A DNA stretch of 64,000 nucleotides, taken from contig JAJFKV010000071.1 in assembly GCA_021773055.1 (NCBI GenBank), forward strand, positions 109,659-173,658, in the 5' to 3' direction. Numbering within the stretch: position 1 is the first letter of the stretch; each line of letters starts with the position of its first letter. Both the position numbers and the translations under genes were made by a program. The DNA comes from Woeseiaceae bacterium (lineage in GTDB: Bacteria > Pseudomonadota > Gammaproteobacteria > Steroidobacterales > Woeseiaceae). Positions 40,965-54,452 of the stretch are shown piece by piece. The notes under the pieces were generated by a model. That model had not been told where the DNA came from, searched no databases, and saw only the letters and a list, made by a program, of their open reading frames with translations.

Positions 40965-42029
40965 TCACAGCGGTAGCAAGCGTGCTGCCAGCAGATCCTT
41001 CTCCAGTACTTCATTAAACTCGTCGGCAAGCTGCACGCACGCCGACGTACAGGTCCTCCAGGCGGCGACACGCTCCGCCTCTGAATAATTCACGAAATCG
41101 CTGCGGTCCGGAATCTTGGCGTTTGGCAGGCGCGCCACGAACTTAGCGGACGGACTGATCAGGATAGTCCTGTCCACATGCTTCGGGTGCGGTCGCCTCC
41201 ACCCGAGCTTCTTGTCGAACCAGCCAGGCACAATTCGATCATAGAAATGCGGATATAACGTCAACCGTTCCTCCGCGCTGTGCGGCAGATCGTGGTGATA
41301 ATCAATAACGCCGCCGTCGCGATAGACACCCGGCGCCGCGCCGTCGATATCACGAACGCCCGTTAGTACCAGAGGGATGGAACCAGTGGCAACAATTGCG
41401 TCTTCGAGATTTGCAGCGCTTAGTGGAATTTGCTGCAGTGGAAACCCCGTCACATCAAAAAACGGCGGTAATTCACGTTCGTCATAAAACAAGGCTCGCT
41501 CAAAAAACAGTCCGAGGGTCTTGCGGCTGATGAGATTCAGGCTTGCGGCGCTCATGAGTGCAAGGCCCAGGAGCCAACGCGACTCCGTCGCGAGAATGTG
41601 TCGACTACGGACAGCCATCACGTGGGTTCGAAACACCGGATGATTCAAAATCTCATCTATTCCGTGCTCGCCGAGAACGAAACCAATAATCTCCCGGCTT
41701 TTCGCCGTAATCTCGTGCACATCCGGTTGCTTACTGAATCTCTGCTCGATATAGGCAGTTTCGAAGCGCTCAATTGCGGCAAGCGGGTCGTTTTGGGCAT
41801 AGCAGGCGAAGCGCCAGGAGCCGATCGAAGTGCCCAGCAAATGGACCGGTCCCTCAAGTTTGGGTACGAGATTGGCAAGAATAGCTCGATCCAGTTGACT
41901 GAGTACCAGCCACTTGGCACCGCCGGAGGCTCCGGCGATCGTGCCGACGGACGAAACGTCAAAGCCGTGCTTTTTTACAGATTTTAGGGCACCAGCACCC
42001 GCTTTGAATGTCAAAGAACTCGAATTCAC
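40965..42029 (-). CDS. patatin-like phospholipase
   Basis: 354 residues with the nucleophile motif GASGG (IAGASGGAKW) near the N-terminus and the catalytic Asp in YRDGGVIDYH, the Ser-Asp dyad of patatins. No signal peptide is seen. It probably acts on membrane lipids or stored lipids inside the cell. Divergent from the following secreted-protein gene. Confidence 0.88.
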   Translation of the reverse strand: MNSSSLTFKAGAGALKSVKKHGFDVSSVGTIAGASGGAKWLVLSQLDRAILANLVPKLEGPVHLLGTSIGSWRFACYAQNDPLAAIERFETAYIEQRFSKQPDVHEITAKSREIIGFVLGEHGIDEILNHPVFRTHVMAVRSRHILATESRWLLGLALMSAASLNLISRKTLGLFFERALFYDERELPPFFDVTGFPLQQIPLSAANLEDAIVATGSIPLVLTGVRDIDGAAPGVYRDGGVIDYHHDLPHSAEERLTLYPHFYDRIVPGWFDKKLGWRRPHPKHVDRTILISPSAKFVARLPNAKIPDRSDFVNYSEAERVAAWRTCTSACVQLADEFNEVLEKDLLAARLLPL

Positions 42030-42061
42030 GAAAAATCAATTGCCGGGGGTCGTAGATTGAA

Positions 42062-45979
<3,918 letters not shown>

Positions 45980-45987
45980 CTCGGTAG

Positions 45988-46860
45988 CTATTGCTCACCA
46001 CTCGACTGATTCAGGTAGCGGAAAAATTCGTTGTCAGGGTCCAGCACCAACAGATCACCTGGATTACCCATCGATTTCTTGTAGGCGGTGATACTGCGAG
46101 AAAAGGAGTAAAACTCTGCGTCCTTGCTATAGGCGTTTGCATAAATCTCTGCAGCCCGTGCATCGCCCTCACCACGAATAATCTGACCGTCCCGATACGC
46201 ATTGGCTAGCAATATAGTTCGATCCTTGTCGGCGGTCGACTTTATCAGCTCGGCAGCCTCCTCACCTTCGGAACGCGTTTCGGCAGCAACCCGGGCACGC
46301 TCTTCGCGCATCTGGTTGTAAACAGAGTTTCGGACAGCGGCGATGAATTCAACCTGTTTGACCCGAAAATCGACCACTTCAATTCCGAGTCCTTTCGCAG
46401 TTTCATCCGCGTTCTCTCGCATCTTGCGCATTAATTCGACGCGCTCGACCGAGATCGCTTCCTGAATTGTCCGTTTGCCAAACTCGGTCACGATGGAGTT
46501 CTTCACTATTTCTCGAAGACGGTCCAACGCGACTTCCTGTATGCCTCCGGTGGATGTATAGAAAGGCACCTCATCAACAATGCGCCATTTCACGAAGTAG
46601 TCGACCGTCATCGCTGTGCGTTCCAGCGTAAATACACGTTGCGGAGCATCGTCAATCTTGATGATTTGACTCGGAAACTTGCGGACCGTCTGGTACACAG
46701 GAATCTTGAAATGTATGCCGGGCTCGTAATTCGCCTCCACGACCTTGCCGACCTGCAATTTTATTGCCAGTTCTCGTTCACCGACCGTAAACGCGGACAA
46801 TCCTGTCAGCACAAACGCGAAGCCTACAATCAGGACTATCGAAAATCTTGGGTTATTCAT
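45988..46860 (-). CDS. hflC: HflC, modulator of FtsH protease
   Basis: 290 residues with an N-terminal membrane helix and an SPFH/band 7 domain (ERELAIKLQVGKVV, FKIPVYQTVRKFP). With HflK it forms a large periplasmic cage around FtsH and modulates its proteolysis. Its start overlaps the hflK stop (ATGA). Confidence 0.97.
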   Translation of the reverse strand: MNNPRFSIVLIVGFAFVLTGLSAFTVGERELAIKLQVGKVVEANYEPGIHFKIPVYQTVRKFPSQIIKIDDAPQRVFTLERTAMTVDYFVKWRIVDEVPFYTSTGGIQEVALDRLREIVKNSIVTEFGKRTIQEAISVERVELMRKMRENADETAKGLGIEVVDFRVKQVEFIAAVRNSVYNQMREERARVAAETRSEGEEAAELIKSTADKDRTILLANAYRDGQIIRGEGDARAAEIYANAYSKDAEFYSFSRSITAYKKSMGNPGDLLVLDPDNEFFRYLNQSSGEQ

Positions 46861-47969
46861 TCTCGTGTCCTCCGGTCGCGGGTAGTACTGGACTTGCCAT
46901 CAGCATTAGCATCATTCGGCGACAACCGCGTATCGGATGAACGATATGCAGATTCGATTTCCGGCAAAGTATTCGATCGTTTCAGCAATTGATCAACGGG
47001 TAAATACAACATATTGCCACTGCCTTCGGTATCCAGAATAACCTTGTTGGAACGACCATAAACCTCCTCAATTGCCTCTATATACAAACGGTCGCGAGTT
47101 ACTCTTGGCGCCTTCTTGTACTCTGCCAGCAGCGCCTCAAAGCGAGCCGCCTCACCTTCTGCGTCAGCGATCAGTCGATCGCGATAAGCCTCCGCATCCT
47201 GCAACACTCTCTGCGCTGCACCTCGAGCACGAGGAATAATGTCATTCGCGTAAGTTTGTGCCTCTAGTTCGTAACGTTCTTTGTCGTTGCGCGCCTTTTG
47301 CGTGTCGTCGACCGCTTCCTGGACTGATTTCGGATAATCGACAACCCGAAGATTGATCGACGTTACGGTCAGTCCCGCGTTGTAATCGTCCAATGTCGAC
47401 TGTAGTTCCTTCATGGTCCGCTCTGGAATTTGTTCGCGGCGCTCACCTATCAGCTCTGTGAGAGTACTCGTGCCGACAACACCGCGCAGCGCGCTCTCGG
47501 TAACGTCTTGCAGGGTGATTTCCGGATCCAACACTTCAAAACTGAATTTCACGGCGTCGGTACGTCGATATTGGACAACGAGATCGATAAAGACGTATTG
47601 CTCATCGGCCGTCAGCATCTCTGTACTGAAGTTATAGTCGTTCACCTCCTGAGTGTTAACGACATCGACTGTCTCTATCGGGAATGGTAAGTGCCAGCGT
47701 AAGCCCGGCATCGTCACGGGTTCGACATAAGCACCAAATCGCTGCACCACACCGCGATCGGCTTCATCGACACGGTAAAATCCCGTTAGTCCCCAGGCGA
47801 TCAACAGCAAAATAAATAGTGCAAAACTACCGCCGCCAGTCGCGCCGCCACCGCCCATAATGCTTCCGAACTTTTTTTGCCAGTCTTGTACGATTCGATC
47901 GAGGTCGTTTGGTTCGCCATCGTCCCGTTTCCACGGGTCGTGGCCATTGCCTGAGTCATTGTTAGCCAT
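46857..47969 (-). CDS. hflK: HflK, modulator of FtsH protease
   Basis: 370 residues: Gly- and Asp-rich N-terminus (GHDPWKRDDGEPNDLD), one membrane helix (FALFILLLIAWGLTGFYRV), an SPFH domain (VVQRFGAYVEPVTMPGLRWHLPFPIE) and a C-terminal low-complexity tail. Partner of HflC. Starts 13 bases after hflX. Confidence 0.97.
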   Translation of the reverse strand: MANNDSGNGHDPWKRDDGEPNDLDRIVQDWQKKFGSIMGGGGATGGGSFALFILLLIAWGLTGFYRVDEADRGVVQRFGAYVEPVTMPGLRWHLPFPIETVDVVNTQEVNDYNFSTEMLTADEQYVFIDLVVQYRRTDAVKFSFEVLDPEITLQDVTESALRGVVGTSTLTELIGERREQIPERTMKELQSTLDDYNAGLTVTSINLRVVDYPKSVQEAVDDTQKARNDKERYELEAQTYANDIIPRARGAAQRVLQDAEAYRDRLIADAEGEAARFEALLAEYKKAPRVTRDRLYIEAIEEVYGRSNKVILDTEGSGNMLYLPVDQLLKRSNTLPEIESAYRSSDTRLSPNDANADGKSSTTRDRRTRE

Positions 47970-47982
47970 AATCTCTTTACTT

Positions 47983-49314
47983 TTACTCGTTAGCTATATT
48001 TGCTGCCGGAGCCATCTGTTGCGCCGGCTCCGGTTGATCTTTGACATGCTCTACCTGCAGATTTTCACGCTTTAGGAATCGCCGCAAGTCTTTTTCGACC
48101 ATTCTCAATTCCAGCGTCCAGCCACCATCCTCCAACACTGCTTCAGTAAGGACAGCGCCAAGCTCAAATAGTTTGGCTCGCTGCCGTCCCTGGCCAGCTT
48201 GCAGGTGAATTGTACAGTGCGATGTTTTCTTTCGTAGGCGGTTCGCTATGGCATCTTTCAGCATTGGCAGACCGTCGCCGGTGACTGCTGACAGCCAGAC
48301 AGCACGCCCTTCTCCGTGGCGATTATTCGTCATCCGTGGCGCGCGATCCAGCTTATCGATCTTATTGTACACCCGGATCTGCGGCACGTGGTCGGCATCG
48401 AGCTGTTTTAGCACTGAGTTGACCTGGCGGACCCTTTGCCAACGATTCGGATCGCTGGCATCGATCAAATGCAAAATAAGATCCGCTTCACGTGCTTCTT
48501 GCAAGGTCGATCTGAAGGCAGCGACGAGCTCATGTGGCAAGTCGCGGACAAAGCCAACGGTATCAGCGAGAACTACATGCTCGCCCTCAGGCAGATCGAG
48601 ACGCCGGACCGTCGGGTCGAGCGTCGCAAATAACTGGTCTTTGACGTACACGCCTGCATCAGTCAAGGCATTGAACAATGTCGATTTTCCAGCGTTAGTG
48701 TATCCAACCAGCGCTACTGTCGGTATCTCAGCCTTCATCCGATTACTTCGATTCATCGACCGACGCGTATCAACGGTCTTTAGCCTTTCGTTGAGTTGCC
48801 GGATTCGATTACCAATCAGTCTACGGTCAGTCTCCAGCTGGGTTTCACCAGGGCCACGTAATCCGATACCGCCCTTCTGTCGCTCAAGGTGAGTCCAGCC
48901 GCGTACCAAACGAGTTGAGAGATGCCGCAGCTGCGCAAGTTCAACCTGTAACTTGCCCTCAAAACTGCGCGCCCGCTGCGCAAAGATATCCAGGATCAGT
49001 CCGGCGCGATCCAGCACTCGACATTGCAACTCGCGCTCGAGATTACGTTCCTGGCTGGGACTCAGGGATGCGCAGGAAATCACCAGCTCAGCATCTTTTT
49101 CCCGGATCAGCGTTTTGAGATCATCCAGTTTGCCTTTACCGATGAAAGTCCTGGGATCGGGTCGTTTTCGCGAGGTAATGAGTTCTGCGGCCACTGAAGC
49201 GCCCGCCGAGATCGCCAGTTCGGCGAACTCTTCTCGTTCGGACTCCTCCGGTAACCCGCCGAGACTCGCATGGACGAGTACTGCTCGCTCGCCACTTTGC
49301 GGCCGTTCAAACAG
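47983..49314 (-). CDS. hflX: GTPase HflX (ribosome rescue), apparent CTG start
   Basis: 443 residues when read from CTG 49314. The N-terminus LFERPQSGERAVLVHASLGG aligns with MFDRYDAGEQAVLVHI of E. coli HflX, so the true gene begins upstream of the first common start codon (GTG 49194), which would delete 40 conserved residues. Between the in-frame stop and GTG 49194 there is no ATG, GTG or TTG, and AGGGGG lies about 6 bases before the CTG. The domain order is HflX N-domain, linker helices (RQKGGIGLRGPGETQLETDRR) and G domain (VALVGYTNAGKSTLFN). Confidence 0.93.
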   Translation of the reverse strand: MFERPQSGERAVLVHASLGGLPEESEREEFAELAISAGASVAAELITSRKRPDPRTFIGKGKLDDLKTLIREKDAELVISCASLSPSQERNLERELQCRVLDRAGLILDIFAQRARSFEGKLQVELAQLRHLSTRLVRGWTHLERQKGGIGLRGPGETQLETDRRLIGNRIRQLNERLKTVDTRRSMNRSNRMKAEIPTVALVGYTNAGKSTLFNALTDAGVYVKDQLFATLDPTVRRLDLPEGEHVVLADTVGFVRDLPHELVAAFRSTLQEAREADLILHLIDASDPNRWQRVRQVNSVLKQLDADHVPQIRVYNKIDKLDRAPRMTNNRHGEGRAVWLSAVTGDGLPMLKDAIANRLRKKTSHCTIHLQAGQGRQRAKLFELGAVLTEAVLEDGGWTLELRMVEKDLRRFLKRENLQVEHVKDQPEPAQQMAPAANIANE

Positions 49315-49349
49315 AAACCACCCCCTTCTGAGGTGGCGTCACAGTGCAC

Positions 49350-49598
49350 TTACTCGTCGTCGTCTCCAGATTCGTCATCCGGCATGGGAAGACGAACATT
49401 GCGCGACGGTACAACCGTCGATATCGCATGTTTATATACCATCTGGTTCACACTGTTTTTAAGTAAAACCACGAATTGGTCAAATGAATCCACCTGACCC
49501 TGCAACTTAATGCCATTCACCAGGTAGATAGAAACCGGTACCTTTTCCTTACGTAAGATATTCAGGAAAGGATCCTGCAGCGATTGCCCTTTAGCCAT
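49350..49598 (-). CDS. hfq: RNA chaperone Hfq
   Basis: 82 residues: [40 protein letters not shown] and [10 protein letters not shown], the Sm1 and Sm2 motifs, then a short acidic C-terminal tail (DDESGDDDE). It pairs small RNAs with mRNAs. Located between miaA and hflX as usual. Confidence 0.98.
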   Translation of the reverse strand: MAKGQSLQDPFLNILRKEKVPVSIYLVNGIKLQGQVDSFDQFVVLLKNSVNQMVYKHAISTVVPSRNVRLPMPDDESGDDDE

Positions 49599-49727
49599 GA
49601 TTGGGTCTCCTTATTCTTCATTTTTTACCGTTGAAATTCGCAATCCGGTGGCGCCGGTTGCCTTTCGCGAAATTCAGCCTAAGCGTTAGAAAAGTTTAGC
49701 ACAGGAAATCCGCTATACGGCTCGATT

Positions 49728-50657
49728 TCAGCCCAGTTTTCCCGTCAGATGAGCCGATATGGTGTCAATAGCGCGGGCTTCAAGCGGATCTGCACAAAAC
49801 AATGATTTTTCCGACCGTAGCCAGGTCAGTTGCCGCTTGGCCAGCTGTCGGGTTGCATAAAGTGCGCGGTCACTCGCTTCCTGCCTCGAGTAATCCCCAT
49901 CAAGATACTTCCAGAACTGCCTGTATCCCACTGAACGCATCGCAGAACAGTCCTTATTGAGATCCGGCCGCGCCCGCAAAATGCGCATCTCGTCCTCAAA
50001 ACCACCCTCGATCATTTGCTGCAGTCGTCGTTCTATACGATCGTGCAAGACTTTGCGCGGTTCGATCTGCAACGCGATCTTAATGAAATCGATATCTCCC
50101 GTGGCGACGCTCGATTCGCGCTGCCATACGCTGAGAGGTTTACCGCTGATTCGGAATACCTCGAGCGCGCGCTGGATTCTTTGGCTGTCATTGGGGCTTA
50201 GCCTCGCCGCAACGTCAGGGTCGACTCGCAGCAGTTCCGCATGCATTGCCGGCCAGCCTCTATCACTGGCTTCACCATCAATTTCGTCCCGCACGACCTT
50301 GTCGGCAACTGGCAAGTCGGCGATACCTTCAGTGAGTGCGCGAAAATACATCATTGTGCCGCCAGCCAGCAGAGGAATTCGACCGATTGCGGAGCTGGCT
50401 TCAATCGCTGCTCGAGCATCACGAACGAACTCGCCGGCAGAATAACTTTGTTCCGGATCACGAATATCGATCAGCTGATGAGGTGTGCGTCGCAGAGTCT
50501 CGGCATTGGGTTTGGCCGTACCGATATCCATACCGCGATAAACCAGCGCCGAATCAACACTGATGATGTCGCACGGGAAACGCTTGCACAGACTGATAGC
50601 GAGATCGGTCTTGCCCGAAGCGGTCGGACCCATCAGGAGAACAGCTTTGCTGATCAT
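49728..50657 (-). CDS. miaA: tRNA dimethylallyltransferase MiaA
   Basis: 309 residues with P-loop LLMGPTASGKTDLA, the DSALVYRGMDIGTAKP segment and SYSAGEFVRDA. It adds the isopentenyl group to A37 of tRNAs reading UNN codons. Starts 9 bases after mutL. The 128-base gap to hfq shows nothing I can name. Confidence 0.97.
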   Translation of the reverse strand: MISKAVLLMGPTASGKTDLAISLCKRFPCDIISVDSALVYRGMDIGTAKPNAETLRRTPHQLIDIRDPEQSYSAGEFVRDARAAIEASSAIGRIPLLAGGTMMYFRALTEGIADLPVADKVVRDEIDGEASDRGWPAMHAELLRVDPDVAARLSPNDSQRIQRALEVFRISGKPLSVWQRESSVATGDIDFIKIALQIEPRKVLHDRIERRLQQMIEGGFEDEMRILRARPDLNKDCSAMRSVGYRQFWKYLDGDYSRQEASDRALYATRQLAKRQLTWLRSEKSLFCADPLEARAIDTISAHLTGKLG

Positions 50658-50666
50658 CGAATTGTC

Positions 50667-52436
50667 TCAGCGACCGCGCAGAAACAGGCGATCCAGTTCA
50701 GGCATTGAGATAGTCGTCCATGTGGGACGACCATGATTGCACTGGTCTGCGCGTTCCGTCTCTTCCATCTCCCGCAACAAGGCGTTCATTTCGTCAATAC
50801 TCAGTAGTCGGTTCGCGCGAACAGAGTGATGACAAGCCATCGTTGCAAGATAATCGTCACCGGCATCTTCGATGCGATTTGTTTGCCCTGCCTCTGACAA
50901 GTCGGAAAGCACATCGCGCAGCAGCGACTCCACATCGGAGTTTTTTAACAATGCGGGCACTTCACGCACCGTCACGCTGCCTGGACCTGCACGGTCTACA
51001 ACCAGACCCAGACCGGCCAACATGTCGCCACATTCTTCGATCAAATTTGCCTCACTCTCTGCGACCGATATCGATTCGGGTACCAACAGCGGCTGCCGAA
51101 CAAGATTGCGATCATCGAAACCCTTTTTGAGCTTTTCGTAGGTGACGCGTTCGTGAGCCGCATGCATATCAACGATAACCAAGCCTTCTTTGTTCTCCGC
51201 CAATATGTACACACCTGCAAGTTGCGCAACAGCAAAACCCAGCGGCGGCACGTCTGTTGTATTTTCCGGCATGTCAGCGAGCGATGGCGCGGTCGCCATG
51301 GAACGGTACGCGGCGAGCGTATCTCGGACGCCAGCGGACGATGGTCGAGACTGTGTTGGCCAGGATTGCAGGGGCATACTTCCCTGCTTGAAGACGGACT
51401 CTCGCGTCATCGGAATCGGTGCCACATTGTGGCCGCCGGGTCGTGTGTCCTGTAGCGCAACTTCAACTGACTGCGACACGACGCCATGTATGCGGCGACC
51501 GTCACGAAAGCGTACCTCGTGTTTGGCGGGATGTGCATTGGCGTCAACACTCGCCGGATCCACCGTAAGATTCAGGACATATGCCGGGTAGCGTCCGTGA
51601 AACAACACATCGCGATAGGCGTGGCGCACTGCGTGGGAAAGTGTCTTGTCTGTGACGCTGCGCCCGTTCACAAACCAGTACTGCATGTCTGGCTGACTGC
51701 GATTAAATGTTGGCAGTCCGATCCAACCTGCCAGCGCGATTCCTTCGGTTTCTCGCTCGATGTGAATACATTGCTCAGCAAATGCATCACCGCAAATTCT
51801 GGCGACACGCTGTCGTTGCGATTCCTCGGTAGTTGCTGCCGGCGTTTGCAACACCGTGCGTTGATTGTGAGTCAGCGTGAACCCGATCGTCGGACGTGAC
51901 AAGGCCAGCCGGCGAACCCATTTCTCAATATGCGAAAACTCCGTTCGCTCCGTACGCAAGAAGCGTCGGCGAGCAGGCGTGTTGTAAAAAAGGTCATGAA
52001 CTTCGACGGTTGTGCCCTGCGGATGCGGCGCGGGCTTTGCGGCGCTTATGTCTCCCCCGTCGGCCTCGACTTGCCAGGCAGAATCCCCATTCGCCGTCCG
52101 CGAGCACAATGTCAGCCTTGCTACGGACGCAATACTGGGTAATGCCTCACCGCGAAATCCCAATGAGGCGACGGCCTCAAGATCGTCGAGGCTGGAAATC
52201 TTGCTGGTCGCATAGCGTGACAACGCGAGCGCAAGTTCCTGCTTGTCTATGCCCTTGCCATCGTCACGAATTCGAATGAGCTTCTGACCGCCTGCAAGCA
52301 CGTCGATCAGCACCGTCTCTGCACCCGCATCGAGGCTGTTTTCGACCAGTTCTTTAATCACGGAAGCCGGACGCTCAACGACTTCGCCGGCGGCGATCTG
52401 GTTAATAAGGTGATCTGGAAGCTGCTCGATGGGCAT
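50667..52436 (-). CDS. mutL: DNA mismatch repair protein MutL
   Basis: 589 residues. The GHKL ATPase domain shows motifs IAAGEVVERPASVIKELVENSLDAGA, DDGKGI and ATSKI, plus GFRGEALPSIASV. The C-terminal dimerisation domain ends near CNHGRPTWTTISMPELDRLF. It links MutS recognition to strand removal. It ends 9 bases before miaA. Confidence 0.97.
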   Translation of the reverse strand: MPIEQLPDHLINQIAAGEVVERPASVIKELVENSLDAGAETVLIDVLAGGQKLIRIRDDGKGIDKQELALALSRYATSKISSLDDLEAVASLGFRGEALPSIASVARLTLCSRTANGDSAWQVEADGGDISAAKPAPHPQGTTVEVHDLFYNTPARRRFLRTERTEFSHIEKWVRRLALSRPTIGFTLTHNQRTVLQTPAATTEESQRQRVARICGDAFAEQCIHIERETEGIALAGWIGLPTFNRSQPDMQYWFVNGRSVTDKTLSHAVRHAYRDVLFHGRYPAYVLNLTVDPASVDANAHPAKHEVRFRDGRRIHGVVSQSVEVALQDTRPGGHNVAPIPMTRESVFKQGSMPLQSWPTQSRPSSAGVRDTLAAYRSMATAPSLADMPENTTDVPPLGFAVAQLAGVYILAENKEGLVIVDMHAAHERVTYEKLKKGFDDRNLVRQPLLVPESISVAESEANLIEECGDMLAGLGLVVDRAGPGSVTVREVPALLKNSDVESLLRDVLSDLSEAGQTNRIEDAGDDYLATMACHHSVRANRLLSIDEMNALLREMEETERADQCNHGRPTWTTISMPELDRLFLRGR

Positions 52437-52549
52437 GCGGACTGACTAATGCTGGCGACTTAAAAGACAATCAGCTATTTTTTCAAATCCGCGCGCAAAA
52501 GTCTCGCTTGACGGAATGACCGGAGCCACCGTGATAATCGGCGGGTCGA

Positions 52550-53869
52550 TTAACCGCCGATGAAAACGGGAATACTCAGGGTCTGACCGACACGAATCTT
52601 GTCCGTCGAGAGCTTGTTTGCGCGACGAATCGCAGCAGGACTCACGTTGTAGCGCTCAGCGATTTGGGAAATCGTATCGCCACGTGAGATGACGTGACGA
52701 ACCTGCTTCGTAGGTACGCGACGCAAATCCATCGCAATCTGAGTGTCTGTTGGTGGGTTCGTATAATAATAGGAACGAATTCCCGCAAGCATCGCGTTCG
52801 CCAGGCGCCCCTGGTGACCTGAGTTTCGCAGCTTCTTTTCTTCAGCTGCGTTAGAGATAAAGCCGGTTTCGACCAGTATCGATGGCATATCGGCTGACTT
52901 AAGGACGATGAGCTCTTTCTGCTTGACTGTTTTCTTGTGCATCTTCGCGACTTTGCTGAGATGCGCACTGACCTTGGCACCAACATCAAGGCTTGCGCTC
53001 AATGCTGCATTTTGTGACAGATCAAACAATACCGATGCCAGCACCTGATCTTTGTCGTGCAATGACACACCACCGACACTGACTGGCGATTTTTCACGTT
53101 GCTCCATTTGCAGCGCTGCTTCCTTGTTCGCCCCAACCAGATTCAGCGCGAATACAGATGCACCACTCGCTCGCGAGTCGTCGAACGCATCGGCATGAAT
53201 CGAAACGAACAGGTCCGCCTTACTTCTCCGTGCGATCGCCATACGGTCACGATGCTCGACAAAAACATCGCGATTCCGGATCAAAACGGCGCTCATTCCG
53301 GGTTCGGCGTTGATACGACGCGCCAGCTCTTTGCTGATCGATAGCGCGATGTCCTTTTCCTTGGCGCGACGCCCGATGGCACCGGGATCGTGTCCGCCAT
53401 GACCGGCATCAATTGCAATGACGATGTCGCGCCCGGGCCGATACCCTTCCGAGGCGCGTTTAACCGGCTGCAAACTGCCCGCGGGCGTCAGGTCGATAAC
53501 CAGTCGATCGCCATATTCCGAATTCGGTCCGGCCGCGAAACTTCGTGAACGTACGACCTGGGTCAGATCCAGCACTACTCGGAGCTGACCATTCGAGCGC
53601 ACGGCGCTGCGAATGGAACGTACTGTGCCCGCCCCTTTCGGTAATTTGCCAAGAGATGCTGCGAGACGGCTGTCTTTTAGATCGATAACGAGGCGATCCG
53701 GGCCGCGTAAGGTGAAAATATTGTGATCGACCGAGCGGCTGAGATCCAGCACGACACGGGTCTTGTCATTTTCCGACCAAATTCGGACATTTTCGACCGT
53801 CGAACCCGCATTGGCTGCCGTACTGAGCAGCAAAATGAGGGAAATCAGTGTCAGTCGCGTACGCATCAT
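52550..53869 (-). CDS. N-acetylmuramoyl-L-alanine amidase (AmiB/AmiC-type) with AMIN and LysM domains
   Basis: About 439 residues: signal peptide (LTLISLILLLSTAANA), AMIN domain (about 25-120) that targets septal wall or membrane, amidase_3 zinc domain with IAIDAGHGGHDPGAIG and the catalytic Glu region VETGFISN, and a C-terminal LysM (HVISRGDTISQIAERYNVSPAAIRRANKL). It cuts peptide stems during cell separation. Start taken as ATG 53869, the first Met of the signal peptide. The frame extends further upstream. Confidence 0.94.
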   Translation of the reverse strand: MMRTRLTLISLILLLSTAANAGSTVENVRIWSENDKTRVVLDLSRSVDHNIFTLRGPDRLVIDLKDSRLAASLGKLPKGAGTVRSIRSAVRSNGQLRVVLDLTQVVRSRSFAAGPNSEYGDRLVIDLTPAGSLQPVKRASEGYRPGRDIVIAIDAGHGGHDPGAIGRRAKEKDIALSISKELARRINAEPGMSAVLIRNRDVFVEHRDRMAIARRSKADLFVSIHADAFDDSRASGASVFALNLVGANKEAALQMEQREKSPVSVGGVSLHDKDQVLASVLFDLSQNAALSASLDVGAKVSAHLSKVAKMHKKTVKQKELIVLKSADMPSILVETGFISNAAEEKKLRNSGHQGRLANAMLAGIRSYYYTNPPTDTQIAMDLRRVPTKQVRHVISRGDTISQIAERYNVSPAAIRRANKLSTDKIRVGQTLSIPVFIGG

Positions 53870-53987
53870 CAGGACATTAGTCGAATTTGAATGGATTATG
53901 TCGGATGAGTATACGAACTTGGCAGAAAAAACCAAGAGTTTTCGCTTCAAAATTAGAGGGATACAAGGGGAACCTCTGGTTAATTCA

Positions 53988-54452
53988 TCACTGGCTGCTC
54001 TGCGCGAGCTTCTGTATCACCGCCTCGCCGCGTTTACTGAGTCCTTGAAAATCGATATTCCGAGAGTCCCCGTCGTAGTGAAGCTGCAGCACGAGATCCG
54101 CTTCCTGTAGCAGGCCAGGCGCGCGTTCCGGCCATTCAACCAGGCGCAAACCGTCGTCGAGTTCACTCCAGCCCAGGTAACGAAGCTCTTCTTCGTCGGA
54201 AACTCTATATAAATCAATATGATATATATTGGCTGACGCGAGATTGTAGGGTTCGACCAGCGTATAGGTTGGACTCGGCACCCGGCCCTCGTGGCCGGCC
54301 GCTTTGATAAACGCTCGCGCGAAAGTCGACTTTCCAGCGCCCAACTCCCCAGTCAACAATATCGTCCAGCTCGACAACTCGCTCGGCATAGCCGCGAATA
54401 TTTCATTGGCGAACGCCATAGTGGCGCTCTCGTCTGCCAGAAATCGGTTCAC
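53988..54452 (-). CDS. tsaE: TsaE, ATPase for tRNA t6A37 synthesis
   Basis: 154 residues from GTG 54452, which overlaps the nnr stop (GTGA). P-loop LTGELGAGKSTFARAF and SPTYTLVEPY are the family motifs. It works with TsaB and TsaD in N6-threonylcarbamoyl-adenosine formation. The longer frame to 54581 would lie inside nnr and adds only Arg-rich shadow sequence. Confidence 0.95.
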   Translation of the reverse strand: MNRFLADESATMAFANEIFAAMPSELSSWTILLTGELGAGKSTFARAFIKAAGHEGRVPSPTYTLVEPYNLASANIYHIDLYRVSDEEELRYLGWSELDDGLRLVEWPERAPGLLQEADLVLQLHYDGDSRNIDFQGLSKRGEAVIQKLAQSSQ

